The notes: generated by a model not told the origin, from the letters alone. Shown: positions 1 through 7,597, numbered from the stretch's first letter. The stretch: 26,485 nucleotides of DNA from Clostridium sp. CAG:510 (GCA_000434615.1 FR880786.1:1-26485); one strand, 5' to 3'. Program-made: numbers and translations.

Positions 1-35
1 AATTTACACACAAATATGGACTTGACTATTTTCTG

Positions 36-224
36 GCAGCAAATTCTTAAAATTATCTAATTTGCTTCTCCAACACCAATTTACTTTAAAGCAATTTGCA
101 CCTTTTCTTTTATTTGCTTCTTCTGTTCACATTTTATTGGAAGCAATTTTCACTTTTTCTTTTATTTGCTTCTTCTGTTCTCATTTTATTGGAAGCAATT
201 TGTCAATTTTCTTCTTTTTGCTTC
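36..224. repeat. 52-bp-period array of alternating inverted motifs (array 1)
   Basis: TTTGCTTC starts at 61, 113, 165 and 217, and AAGCAATTT-type motifs start at 88, 140 and 192, with a worn copy (GCAGCAAATT) at 36. Each series has an exact 52 bp period. TTGCTTC and GAAGCAA are reverse complements and alternate every 26 bp, so each unit could form a hairpin. The best two copies (103-149 and 155-201) differ at one base in 47. The array begins 3 nt past the stop codon of the minus-strand hydrolase and may continue beyond the left edge. No gene is seen in this stretch. Function unknown. Confidence 0.85.
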
Positions 225-226
225 CC

Positions 227-958
227 CTAAAGTTCTTCTTCCACCTTTTCTATCAGTGCATTGAACTTTTTATAATGCATGGGTGGGATATTGTGTGCTG
301 CTTTCTTCCAAATCTCACTATGACAGTGGGGATTTCGTTTTGCCATTTCCTCCACACTTCCTATCACTTCTGCCTGTTCCTTTTCTCCGGCAAGCGCATA
401 AATCGGAATGGAAACCTGTTCAAACCCTTTTACACTCTCCAAAATGATACCGTTATCAACCGAATTGTGCACGGTCTCTATCTTTACCTGCTGCATCTGC
501 TCCACAAATTCTTTACGTTGTGCCTTTGGCAGACCATTCATCAGCCCTATCAGATTACAAAGCCCTCTTTTCTTAAAAGAAGCAAATTGCTTCTCATTCT
601 GTTCCATGACAAACCGTAGCATATCGTCATTTTTTATCAGCCATGGGCTCACGATAATCGCAGCCTTAAAAAGTTCTTCATGCTCTGCCACTAACTTAAA
701 CGCAATTTGTGCACCCAGAGAAAACCCTACCAGTAGCACTTTCCGGTTTAAGCCTGCAATATAGGAAACCAATTCCGTTATCTGGCTGTCCGTATCAAAT
801 ATTTTGTCCGCTTCTTTTCCATATCCCATCAGATGAGGGACAATCAGATGATATTTTTCAGCCAGAACGTACTGTCTGCCAAAAGAATGGACAAAGTTTG
901 CCCCATGCAGCATGACAATTATCTCATTGTTTTCCGTTCCATATTCTTCTACATACAT
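227..958 (-). CDS. alpha/beta hydrolase family protein
   Basis: A 243-residue cytoplasmic alpha/beta hydrolase; substrate unknown. The oxyanion-hole HGAN motif lies near residue 18, the nucleophile elbow is G-F-S-L-G (Ser near residue 99), and a late H in AAHNIPPMH near residue 225 is a good catalytic His. There is no signal peptide or membrane segment, and the length is normal for the family. The ATG start follows AAGGAG at 10 nt. It is probably the last gene of a run with the SseB-like gene 74 bp upstream. Two oddities: array 1 begins right after its stop, and its coding sequence holds a near-perfect palindrome (578-594) built from the same GAAGCAA/TTGCTTC arms as that array. Confidence 0.85.
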   Translation of the reverse strand: MYVEEYGTENNEIIVMLHGANFVHSFGRQYVLAEKYHLIVPHLMGYGKEADKIFDTDSQITELVSYIAGLNRKVLLVGFSLGAQIAFKLVAEHEELFKAAIIVSPWLIKNDDMLRFVMEQNEKQFASFKKRGLCNLIGLMNGLPKAQRKEFVEQMQQVKIETVHNSVDNGIILESVKGFEQVSIPIYALAGEKEQAEVIGSVEEMAKRNPHCHSEIWKKAAHNIPPMHYKKFNALIEKVEEEL

Positions 959-1032
959 AATAAAAATTCTCCTTTTTCCTCTTCTGGCTCTTTCCCTGTA
1001 TTATTATGTAAACGTGCCTGTTTATAAATATA

Positions 1033-1455
1033 TCACTCTTTTTTAGGCAGCAGAATCTCTATCAGATGCTTATCCAGCATCAGTGTGCGGTTCCAGGGAT
1101 TTAAGATGACGCCCTGAATGTCCGGCACTGTAAGTGCCGCCTGAAACAGCTTGCCCATGTCCGTCAGAAAGGTGGATTTCACGCTGTCCGCACCTTTCAG
1201 TTCTTCTTCAAAGCCGGTAAATGCGGTCCACCAGCCCTCCCCGTCCGAGGTTTTTACCACTCTTACATTCATTTGCGTCTGGGTCAGGGACGGCTCAACC
1301 GCCACGATAAACTGTCCGCCTTCCTGCACCCGGTGCCGTATCACGGTAAGCGTATGGGCAAGCTGCTCCGGTGTTGCCTCTCTTTGCAACGCTGCAATGG
1401 CTTCTTCTATTTTTTCATTGCCCTTAAGCCCTTCGTCCTGATATTTCTCTGCCAT
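1033..1455 (-). CDS. SseB N-terminal domain protein
   Basis: A 140-residue soluble protein recognised by its C-terminal half, where a pattern of the type FLTDMGKLFQAAL...GVILNPW is typical of the SseB N-terminal domain (a family named after an E. coli serine-sensitivity factor; biochemical role unclear). The first 30 residues are charged and probably helical. The ATG follows GGAGG at 7 nt, and that Shine-Dalgarno overlaps the 3' end of the esterase gene upstream, with only 3 nt between the genes, so the two are translated from one mRNA. No catalytic motif is visible and none is expected. Confidence 0.75.
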   Translation of the reverse strand: MAEKYQDEGLKGNEKIEEAIAALQREATPEQLAHTLTVIRHRVQEGGQFIVAVEPSLTQTQMNVRVVKTSDGEGWWTAFTGFEEELKGADSVKSTFLTDMGKLFQAALTVPDIQGVILNPWNRTLMLDKHLIEILLPKKE

Positions 1456-1458
1456 GAT

Positions 1459-2103
1459 TTATCCTCCAAAATGCTCTTTCTGTTCTTTCATAACCCAGGC
1501 AAAGGCTTTCGCCGTCCTCATTTCCGGCTCCTTAAAATGATTTCCCGCATTCCATTCCAGTGTGCAGTCTGTTCCCTGCCCGGCAAGGTACGCATATGCC
1601 TTGCGGATGCAGTCGCCGACCGTGCACATAACCGGATTTTTCGTTTTTTCTTCCCTGTCTCCAAGGCTTAAGTACACCGCCTTGCTCCTGATTTCATGCT
1701 CTTTCATATAAGGAAGAAATCCCGGGAACCACATGGATGGAGAAGCTGCAGCGGTTCCTGCAAACACTCCGGTCTGATACGATGCCCACAGGGCAAAAAA
1801 TCCTGCAAGGGAATATCCGCCGATGTAATATTTCCGTTCTTTATCCAGGCATAGCTGTAAAATCACATCCAGTGTATGCGCAGCCCCGTCACCAAACGCT
1901 TCGTTTCCGAAAACCGCCGGTGCCTGCCAGGGTGACAAATCGGCATTCCAGTTATCCACTTTTACCGCAAACAATCCGAAATCCATTTTTGTCAACCGCT
2001 TAATGGCTACTGCTTCCTCTTCCATCAGATTGATGTCATGGTCGCCCACCGGCTGAATTAAGATGACGGATGCTTCTTCCTTTCCATACTTGTATACCGT
2101 CAT
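1459..2103 (-). CDS. alpha/beta hydrolase, esterase-like
   Basis: A 214-residue hydrolase of alpha/beta fold. The nucleophile elbow reads G-Y-S-L-A-G (Ser near residue 96), followed by SPSMWFPGF, which resembles the segment after the elbow in PF00756-type esterases. The acid is probably D in LGDREEK near residue 148, and the His is in GNHFKEPE near residue 190. It is short for the family, with little lid. There is no signal peptide. The ATG has AAAGGA 7 nt upstream. It sits between a small membrane protein gene (48 bp upstream) and the SseB-like gene (3 bp downstream). Substrate unknown. Confidence 0.75.
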   Translation of the reverse strand: MTVYKYGKEEASVILIQPVGDHDINLMEEEAVAIKRLTKMDFGLFAVKVDNWNADLSPWQAPAVFGNEAFGDGAAHTLDVILQLCLDKERKYYIGGYSLAGFFALWASYQTGVFAGTAAASPSMWFPGFLPYMKEHEIRSKAVYLSLGDREEKTKNPVMCTVGDCIRKAYAYLAGQGTDCTLEWNAGNHFKEPEMRTAKAFAWVMKEQKEHFGG

Positions 2104-2151
2104 TGTTATTTCCTTTACCCAATATATGACCTGTTTGTATTACAAAAAATG

Positions 2152-2817
2152 TTACTGGCAGTAAAATCCTATATATCCATTTTCTTTTGAAACCAGAATT
2201 CCCCACATCCGTTCATGATTCCAGTCATTATTATTGTAAAGCTCATAATCCACTGCTGTTTCATCGAATTCACCCAGATAATTGTCAAATACCTTTTTAT
2301 CATAGGACTCCTCCGACCGGTTTCTCACATGTGCTTCTTCCTTGTACTTAGCCACAATCGAATTTATGTATTCTTCCGATGCCTTGAATCCCAGAAATTC
2401 ATAACCGCTTCCCTGCATCATTGACGGACATACCACCCACGTTACATCCGTTGCTTCCTCCGGTATCGCATCCGGAAAAAAGAAATATGCCTCCCTGTAT
2501 TCTTCCTTTAATTTCTTAATATCGGATTTGTATTCATAAAGCATATGCCGTGGAAATAAAGGTGCAAAGAAGGCACCTACATAATAAACCATACAGGATC
2601 CCAAAAGTGCCGCAATGAGTATCTTTCCCCCGGAAGGAACCTTATCCTGCTGTTTCCCTTTGTTTTTCCAATAAATACACATAGCTGTCATCAGCACCAT
2701 AAACAATGCGGTCACAATATTCTGAAAACGCGGATGCAGAATACTGAAAATGCCAAGCAGCATGGTCGCTACCCCAAATATCCACACATATACATTCAAT
2801 ACTTTTATTTTTTTCAA
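2152..2817 (-). CDS. Membrane protein of unknown function
   Basis: A 221-residue protein I do not recognise. Three hydrophobic segments lie in the first ~90 residues (about 10-28, 35-50 and 65-88), followed by a polar domain of ~130 residues that is probably outside the membrane and is rich in Tyr, Glu and Asp. Residues 50-60 form a basic loop (KNKGKQQDK), which suits a cytoplasmic position. The start is TTG; GGGGAGG and AGGGGAA lie just upstream, and no better ATG exists nearby. It starts 48 bp after the U32-like gene and precedes the esterase, so it is probably in the same operon. Confidence 0.65.
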   Translation of the reverse strand: MKKIKVLNVYVWIFGVATMLLGIFSILHPRFQNIVTALFMVLMTAMCIYWKNKGKQQDKVPSGGKILIAALLGSCMVYYVGAFFAPLFPRHMLYEYKSDIKKLKEEYREAYFFFPDAIPEEATDVTWVVCPSMMQGSGYEFLGFKASEEYINSIVAKYKEEAHVRNRSEESYDKKVFDNYLGEFDETAVDYELYNNNDWNHERMWGILVSKENGYIGFYCQ

Positions 2818-2865
2818 TTCCCCTGTTCCTCCCCAAATTGTTTTTTTAATAAATAGGTAACAAAA

Positions 2866-3774
2866 TCAAAACAAATCCAGCATATTGTCCAGATAGATGC
2901 TTTCCCTGACATGTATCCGGTACTCTGGTCTGGTCAGGTAATAAAGTAAAAATTCCAGTACCAGTGCACTGCCCAGTCCTCTGCCCTCGATTTTAAACTG
3001 TGAAAAGCCCATGGGCAGATAAACGTTTGTAATATCCCCGGTGCCGATAAAGCCCGGATTTTCCATGGCTTTGGAGAAACGATACCCTTCTCCTGCATCC
3101 GGTGCGCTGCAGTAATGTTCTGCATCTTCGCCGAGGCTTTTGCGGCTGACCGCTTCGTAACAGTTTTTTCTATCCTTGCAGCCGAAAAAGCAGCATTCGT
3201 TGCAAAGAAATTCCACCTTTTCCTTTTGCTGCCCTGACAAATTGTCCCATTTATCAAATGCCTTATTCAGGCGGAAATCCGGCACCACATAACGGAATTC
3301 TTTTCTTTTCAGTTCTTCCGTAAGCTCTGAAAAATCCGTCACCACTTTCGTAGTGGAGGACACCAGATACAGCCCCGGATAATGCTCCTGTAAATAGTCC
3401 GCCAGCAAATCGGAATGCACAATGACACCGTTTGCCGGCTCCCTGCTTTCCCCGAACATGGTGCAGAGCTCATTGCATTTTTTGTCCGAAAGGTGCTCCT
3501 TTTGAAGCAAAGAATTGCTGAAGGTCAGCCGGGCGGAAATCCCATATTCCCGCATCAGAGCAAGCACCTCTTCGGGACGGTTATCGCCAAAGCCGACCCG
3601 TCCGCCGCCCCACAGACAATCCGCCGGTGCCCCGTATACGGAACCGATATCGCACCAGTCATAAAAATATTCCCGGTGTTCCCGGAACAGGGGCAAAAAC
3701 AAACGGTACAACTCATAAAATTCAAACAGACCGGGAAGGTGGTAATACGCCGTATTCTTTTTTTCTGTATTCAT
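2866..3774 (-). CDS. Peptidase U32-like TIM-barrel protein
   Basis: A 302-residue protein resembling the U32 (YhbU/YrrO-like) family. Supporting signs are a C-terminal F-K-I-E-G-R motif near residue 260, characteristic of U32 proteins, and a cysteine cluster (CNECCFFGC...NC, near residues 190-205, and a later Cys) at the place where U32 proteins carry conserved cysteines, which may bind metal or an Fe-S cluster. The typical U32 extension past the barrel is missing. I chose the ATG at 3774 because GGGAG lies 8 nt upstream; the ATG at 3789 has its GGAG directly abutting. The 5' edge overlaps a degenerate third copy of the repeat at the GNAT 3' end. Function unproven. Confidence 0.6.
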   Translation of the reverse strand: MNTEKKNTAYYHLPGLFEFYELYRLFLPLFREHREYFYDWCDIGSVYGAPADCLWGGGRVGFGDNRPEEVLALMREYGISARLTFSNSLLQKEHLSDKKCNELCTMFGESREPANGVIVHSDLLADYLQEHYPGLYLVSSTTKVVTDFSELTEELKRKEFRYVVPDFRLNKAFDKWDNLSGQQKEKVEFLCNECCFFGCKDRKNCYEAVSRKSLGEDAEHYCSAPDAGEGYRFSKAMENPGFIGTGDITNVYLPMGFSQFKIEGRGLGSALVLEFLLYYLTRPEYRIHVRESIYLDNMLDLF

Positions 3775-3796
3775 CCTGCTTTCTCCCATCTCCGCG

Positions 3797-3866
3797 TCTT
3801 ACCGGTGCACATACATTCTTGACCGCTCCGTATCTTACCGGTGTATATACATCCTCGTCTGCTCCG
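3797..3866 (-). repeat. 36-bp tandem duplication of the GNAT gene 3' end
   Basis: Positions 3833-3866 (the last codons and stop of the GNAT gene) and 3797-3830 match at 28 of 34 bases. Because the period is 36, the downstream copy is in frame after the stop: E-R-S-R-M-Y-V-H-R-stop echoes E-Q-T-R-M-Y-I-H-R-stop. A weaker third copy (TAAGACGCGGAG) leads into the start of the U32-like gene. Confidence 0.85.
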
Positions 3867-4302
3867 CTTCGCCGTCTCCCTGCACCATACATAGAAACTC
3901 CCAGCCGTATCTTTCGTAAAATCCGGTGTGATCCGTTATCAGATACACCGGCGAAATACCTTTGGCCCGTAAATCTTCCACTGCCATATGCAAAAGCCGC
4001 CCTGCAATTCCTCTTCCCCGGTAAGCTTCTTCCGTGTAGACCGCACATATATTGGGCGTAAGATCTTTTCTGTCATGAAAATCATTGGCAATGACGCCAA
4101 GTCCCGCCACTATTTTTTCATTCTCCAGACACAGATACCAGCCGTATTCCGTTTCCTTTGAAAGATACGCCTCCATGCACTCCCGGTAAGCTTCCATAGG
4201 CACAAACCATTTGCTATGAAACCATTCTGACGCTTTTTCCGCAATCTCCGGCTTCTCCCGCAAGGTCACAAACTGTGGAAAACACATCTCATAATTGTTC
4301 AA
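3835..4302 (-). CDS. GNAT-family N-acetyltransferase
   Basis: A 155-residue GCN5-related acetyltransferase that would move an acetyl group from acetyl-CoA to an unknown amine. Motif A is clear: I-C-A-V-Y-T followed by Y-R-G-R-G-I-A-G-R-L-L near residues 95-110, which binds the pyrophosphate of acetyl-CoA; the later G-F-Y-E-R-Y-G-W-E-F is the family's usual C-terminal signature. I chose a TTG start at 4302 because AAGGAG (4311-4316) lies 8 nt upstream; the in-frame GTG at 4308 is only 2 nt from it. Its own promoter is at 4358-4386. Its last codons and stop are duplicated just downstream. Confidence 0.8.
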   Translation of the reverse strand: MNNYEMCFPQFVTLREKPEIAEKASEWFHSKWFVPMEAYRECMEAYLSKETEYGWYLCLENEKIVAGLGVIANDFHDRKDLTPNICAVYTEEAYRGRGIAGRLLHMAVEDLRAKGISPVYLITDHTGFYERYGWEFLCMVQGDGEAEQTRMYIHR

Positions 4303-4357
4303 AAGCACATCTCCTTATCATAAATTTTTATCAGATAATTTCTTCTGCCTTTCTGTC

Positions 4358-4386
4358 AGTATGTCACAGATATGGCGAAAACGCAA
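4358..4386 (-). promoter_or_regulatory. Promoter for the GNAT gene
   Basis: On the minus strand TTGCGT (4381-4386) and CATACT (4358-4363) are separated by 17 bp, a good sigma-A layout. It lies about 50 bp before the GNAT start, in the 139 bp gap after the lipase gene, and could serve the genes down to 227. Confidence 0.55.
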
Positions 4387-4441
4387 TATTTTCTAGTGTT
4401 GAAAGCATTACCTTATGTACCGGGGCTCGTTGCTATTCATT

Positions 4442-5632
4442 TTAAAATCCTCTTTTCTTCAGATCTGCCACAAGCTGCACATAAAATTCACGCACATCAA
4501 AACCCGGAATGTTTTCCCTGTTCAAATCTATCATATCCGCATGGGATATTCCTCTTTTCCCTTTCACCGTCAAAAACTGATATTGTTGTCCCCACCGGAA
4601 GGATTCCTCTCCCACAAGACCATCGTTTGGTCCGTCAAAGTGTTTTACAAGAGGATAGGTAAAATTGAGCGGAAATCTACCGGATGTGGGCCGGTTCAGC
4701 TTAGAGCCCACGGACTGGTAATACAGATTGGGATTATCCTTTACTTCTTCATTCAACCTGGAGCAGTTTGTAAAGGTAAGGTCATGGACTGCAGCCAGAA
4801 AATCCGGGTTCTGATCTCCTAATTTTGCTGCACCGGTATTGTACAGATTTTCTACCGCATGCTGCTGTTTTTCCGGTATTTTCGTAAGCAGATAATCCGC
4901 AAACAGACACCCTCTGTGAGGAGTGTTGATTGTCGTAAGCGATGCCACACAGGGGGCAATATCCGTAAGGGCGATAGCTGTTCGCATGTCCAGTCCTCCT
5001 TTGGAATGGGCTATTACGTTCACCTTTTCACAGCCGGTTTCTGTGACAATCTGATGAATGCGGGCTGCCAGCTCTTTTGCACTGTCTTTTACCGCCGCCG
5101 CACTGTTATGGTTTCCATAGTAAATCACAGCGCCGTTTGCCTGCAGTTCCGCCGGTATCCTTCCCCAGTAATTCAAATGTTCAAAATCCCGGAAGAACAC
5201 ACCATGCACCATCAAAATCGGATACCTGGTATGACACACCTCCTGATTTTTTCTCTGTTCATTTCTTCTGCTTCGTGTCTTTTCCAGTTTTACCTCATCA
5301 CCCACGGTTTTAATGATAATATGCAGCATAACAAGATGGGCTATGGGAATCCACCCACACACGATTCCCAACACTCTCCACCGGATGCCAAGCTGCTCCG
5401 ATGTCAGGTACACCATAATAATGCCTGTCCAAAAAATAATATTTTCTACCAGAATGACAATTCCAAGCCGTAAAAGCCAGTAGACCGGTTCCTTTCCAAT
5501 TCCCGCCGGTCCCCGGAACCATTTTTCATAGCAGCCAAAGTAACCTAACAATAAATATACGGATGCCAATACCGTTGTTCCGCAGAACAGCTGTAACATA
5601 CGCCTTCCTAAACCGCAAATTTTGATTCTCAT
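4442..5632 (-). CDS. Membrane-anchored lipase (alpha/beta hydrolase)
   Basis: A 396-residue protein with two parts. Residues 1-110 hold about three membrane segments (near 12-32, 50-72 and 84-108). Residues 140-396 are a lipase domain with Y-P-I-L-M-V-H-G-V (oxyanion region near 140), the nucleophile elbow A-H-S-K-G-G (Ser near 212), an N-T-P-H-R-G motif seen in triacylglycerol lipases of the staphylococcal/Bacillus type, a likely acid in DGPNDGLV and a catalytic His in ISHADM near 365. It probably works at the membrane on acyl esters. ATG follows GGGAG at 8 nt. It is the last gene of a likely operon with the esterase and methyltransferase upstream. Confidence 0.8.
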   Translation of the reverse strand: MRIKICGLGRRMLQLFCGTTVLASVYLLLGYFGCYEKWFRGPAGIGKEPVYWLLRLGIVILVENIIFWTGIIMVYLTSEQLGIRWRVLGIVCGWIPIAHLVMLHIIIKTVGDEVKLEKTRSRRNEQRKNQEVCHTRYPILMVHGVFFRDFEHLNYWGRIPAELQANGAVIYYGNHNSAAAVKDSAKELAARIHQIVTETGCEKVNVIAHSKGGLDMRTAIALTDIAPCVASLTTINTPHRGCLFADYLLTKIPEKQQHAVENLYNTGAAKLGDQNPDFLAAVHDLTFTNCSRLNEEVKDNPNLYYQSVGSKLNRPTSGRFPLNFTYPLVKHFDGPNDGLVGEESFRWGQQYQFLTVKGKRGISHADMIDLNRENIPGFDVREFYVQLVADLKKRGF

Positions 5633-5649
5633 TCCAAATTCTCCCGTTT

Positions 5650-5748
5650 TTACAATCTCTTTTCCAGTAAAACCAGATTCACACGGGGGATGCCGTTATA
5701 AGCTCCCGGCATGCGTTCTGTCCTCACATACTCCCGTATAAATGTATC
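5650..5748 (-). pseudogene. C-terminal gene remnant
   Basis: The gap between the esterase and lipase genes translates on the minus strand, from 5748 to a TAA at 5650, into 32 protein-like residues ending G-I-P-R-V-N-L-V-L-L-E-K-R-L. This looks like the end of an enzyme, possibly a methyltransferase or acetyltransferase; I cannot name it. A good AAGGAG sits at the 5' side with no start codon behind it, as if an internal deletion left only the two ends. A 20-residue small protein starting at the internal ATG after GTGAGG is a less likely alternative. Confidence 0.45.
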
Positions 5749-5782
5749 CTATGCGTTATTCGCTGCTTATCTCCTTATGCAT

Positions 5783-6580
5783 TTACTTCATCATTTCCGG
5801 AATAAATTTCTGAACACATTCATTCCAGAATTTCATATCATGAATCCCGGGCCACTCCAGATAGGTATGCTTTACACCCTGCTTAGTTAAAAAATTATGC
5901 ATTTTTCTGTTCGGCTCCAACAGAAAATCTTCTGTTCCGCATGCCATATAAATTTCCGGCATGGTCAGTTTTCCCTCATCGGCTAATATTTTTCGTACCA
6001 GAGTTTCCGGCACATTCTCGCTTTCCATCACTTTTTCCGGATTTCCGAAGCACTCTCTGTAGTATTCATAATTAGCAATATCATTCCGGTATCCCGGCTT
6101 CATATCCGCAACCTCATACTGCACAAAAGCGGAACTGAATGCTGCGGTCTTACTGAACACATCCGGATAAGCCAATGCTGTGTGCAGGGAGCCGAAGCCT
6201 CCCATACTAAGTCCCATGATATAGGTATTTTCCCGCTCTTTCGCCAGCCCGAAAGTATTCCGTACAAACTCCACCAGTTCTTCTCCTACGAAGGATTGAT
6301 ACGCATGCCCTGTGGAAATTCCATTCAGCCAGAAGCTGTTTTCACCGTTCGGGCAAATAACCGCAAAATTATATTGCTTAATCAAATCTTCCGGTATCCA
6401 GCAATCTCCTTTCCCCGTATAGCCATGCAGTAAAAATAAGGTTTTCATTTTCTTTTTAGGATAATTTTCTCTGGAAAAAGGTGTGTTTTCATCCATCCGG
6501 CAGTCAGTAGGAATGACCATCTTAAAAGAAACCTCTCTGTGTAAACAATTAGAATACATTTCAACGCTTAAATTTGCCAT
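5783..6580 (-). CDS. Esterase, PF00756-like (tributyrin esterase / Fes-like fold)
   Basis: A 265-residue esterase of the esterase D superfamily, which includes tributyrin esterases, S-formylglutathione hydrolase and enterochelin esterases. L-F-L-L-H-G-Y is the oxyanion segment near residue 50, and G-L-S-M-G-G is the nucleophile elbow (Ser near residue 125). The acid is probably D in GTEDFLLEP and the His is in GIHDMKFW near residue 250. There is no signal peptide. I chose the ATG at 6580 (GGAG 10 nt upstream, M-A-N-L start typical of the family); ATG at 6589 is possible. It follows the LCM methyltransferase by 44 bp under the same metal-box promoter, so a role with a metal chelate is possible but unproven. 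Confidence 0.8.
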   Translation of the reverse strand: MANLSVEMYSNCLHREVSFKMVIPTDCRMDENTPFSRENYPKKKMKTLFLLHGYTGKGDCWIPEDLIKQYNFAVICPNGENSFWLNGISTGHAYQSFVGEELVEFVRNTFGLAKERENTYIMGLSMGGFGSLHTALAYPDVFSKTAAFSSAFVQYEVADMKPGYRNDIANYEYYRECFGNPEKVMESENVPETLVRKILADEGKLTMPEIYMACGTEDFLLEPNRKMHNFLTKQGVKHTYLEWPGIHDMKFWNECVQKFIPEMMK

Positions 6581-6624
6581 AAGAACCATTCTCCTTCCTT
6601 TTCATTGAATATTTCTGCCTGTTT

Positions 6625-7464
6625 CTAAAAATTTATCCGCACAATCCTCATCTGCATATAGCCGTCTCCCACTTTGGCAAGGAAACGGAAAAAGCCGCTG
6701 ACCGACGGTGTTTTCAAATCATGATATCCCAGCATATAGCCTTTTGCGGAAATCTCCGTTTCGGGAAGCCAGGCTTTCAAATCCGTGTCCAGATTGTTTA
6801 TGTAAAAATACCGGTCGATATCGGTAATGCCTGCCGCCTTTACCCAGGTTTTGAGCATCAGCTTTACCGCTTTTTTATTGGCTGCATCAAAACAGAGCCT
6901 GCCGCCCTTAAACCGTTCTGCCATGGCAGTAAACAGCTTTTGAATATCCGAAGAAAGGAAATAATAGAAAACACCGGCAGCGAAAAAGACCACACCCTTG
7001 CTATCATCAATGGCATCGAACCATGCCGTGTCATTTAAGTCCGCTCCGATATTGGTCACATTTTCCGCAGGCGGTATCAGTTCGTTTCGTACTGCTATCA
7101 CATCCGGTCTGTCAGTATTGTATATTTTGCATCCCTCTCCTGCATTATTTTCCGCAGTGCAGTCCAGACCGCAGCCTAAGTTTACCACGGCGCAGGCAGG
7201 ATGTTCCTTGCAGTAGTTTCTGACTTCAATGCCCAAATCCGTATATCTGGCAGCCGCCTCCAGATAACCGAAACGGAAGCCCACGTTCTGTTTCTTTGCT
7301 TCCAACGCCGAAAAATCATAATCCAGCTTTTCCATTATCTGTGCCGCCCTCGGGTCGTTGTAAATTTCAGGATAGATTTCGGAGCAGTACTTTCTGCCCC
7401 ATAAGGGTATCACCAATGTTTCCTGAACGGTATTTGGCTCAATATGCATCTTTTCTGTATTCAT
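6625..7464 (-). CDS. Class I SAM methyltransferase, LCM (PF04072)-like family
   Basis: A 279-residue soluble methyltransferase. The SAM-binding loop V-V-N-L-G-C-G-L-D near residue 90 and the early R-F-G-Y-L-E-A-A-A-R are the signature of the leucine carboxyl methyltransferase-like family, whose bacterial members methylate small molecules including polyketides. The ATG at 7464 has GAAAGGA 8 nt upstream and is preferred to the in-frame codon at 7500. It is the first gene of a probable operon; its promoter is overlapped by a DtxR/IdeR-like box, so it is likely repressed when iron or manganese is plentiful. Substrate unknown. Confidence 0.75.
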   Translation of the reverse strand: MNTEKMHIEPNTVQETLVIPLWGRKYCSEIYPEIYNDPRAAQIMEKLDYDFSALEAKKQNVGFRFGYLEAAARYTDLGIEVRNYCKEHPACAVVNLGCGLDCTAENNAGEGCKIYNTDRPDVIAVRNELIPPAENVTNIGADLNDTAWFDAIDDSKGVVFFAAGVFYYFLSSDIQKLFTAMAERFKGGRLCFDAANKKAVKLMLKTWVKAAGITDIDRYFYINNLDTDLKAWLPETEISAKGYMLGYHDLKTPSVSGFFRFLAKVGDGYMQMRIVRINF

Positions 7465-7513
7465 GTTTTTTATCCTTTCCGGTTCGATTTTCCATACCAT
7501 TTTAAGCTATTAG

Positions 7514-7529
7514 TTAGGTTGTGCTAACC
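7514..7529. promoter_or_regulatory. DtxR/IdeR-like operator
   Basis: TTAGGTTGTGCTAACC matches the known DtxR/IdeR consensus in both arms (TTAGGTT and CTAACC); only the centre differs. It sits just past the -10 box of the methyltransferase promoter, where a bound repressor would block initiation. A lone half site (GCCTAAC) lies at 7574-7580, upstream of the -35. Confidence 0.55.
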
Positions 7530-7537
7530 ATCGTTTC

Positions 7538-7565
7538 ATTATAGCATATTTCCGGCGAACTTCAA
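7538..7565 (-). promoter_or_regulatory. Promoter for the methyltransferase-esterase-lipase operon
   Basis: Minus-strand -35 TTGAAG (7560-7565) and a perfect -10 TATAAT (7538-7543), with a 16 bp spacer. The start of transcription would fall near 7531, beside the DtxR-like box. Confidence 0.65.
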
Positions 7566-7583
7566 ATAACTTTGCCTAACTAT

Positions 7584-7597
7584 GCACCGCTCGGTGC
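7584..7597. other. GC-rich hairpin between operons
   Basis: GCACCG-CT-CGGTGC is a perfect 6 bp inverted repeat between the end of the methyltransferase gene at 7639 and the next promoter. It lacks a T tract in either direction, so it is only a weak terminator candidate. Confidence 0.35.

Noticed and set aside
62..619. A 185-codon plus-strand frame over array 1 and the hydrolase
   Set aside because: Phe/Leu-rich low-complexity translation antisense to a clear hydrolase.
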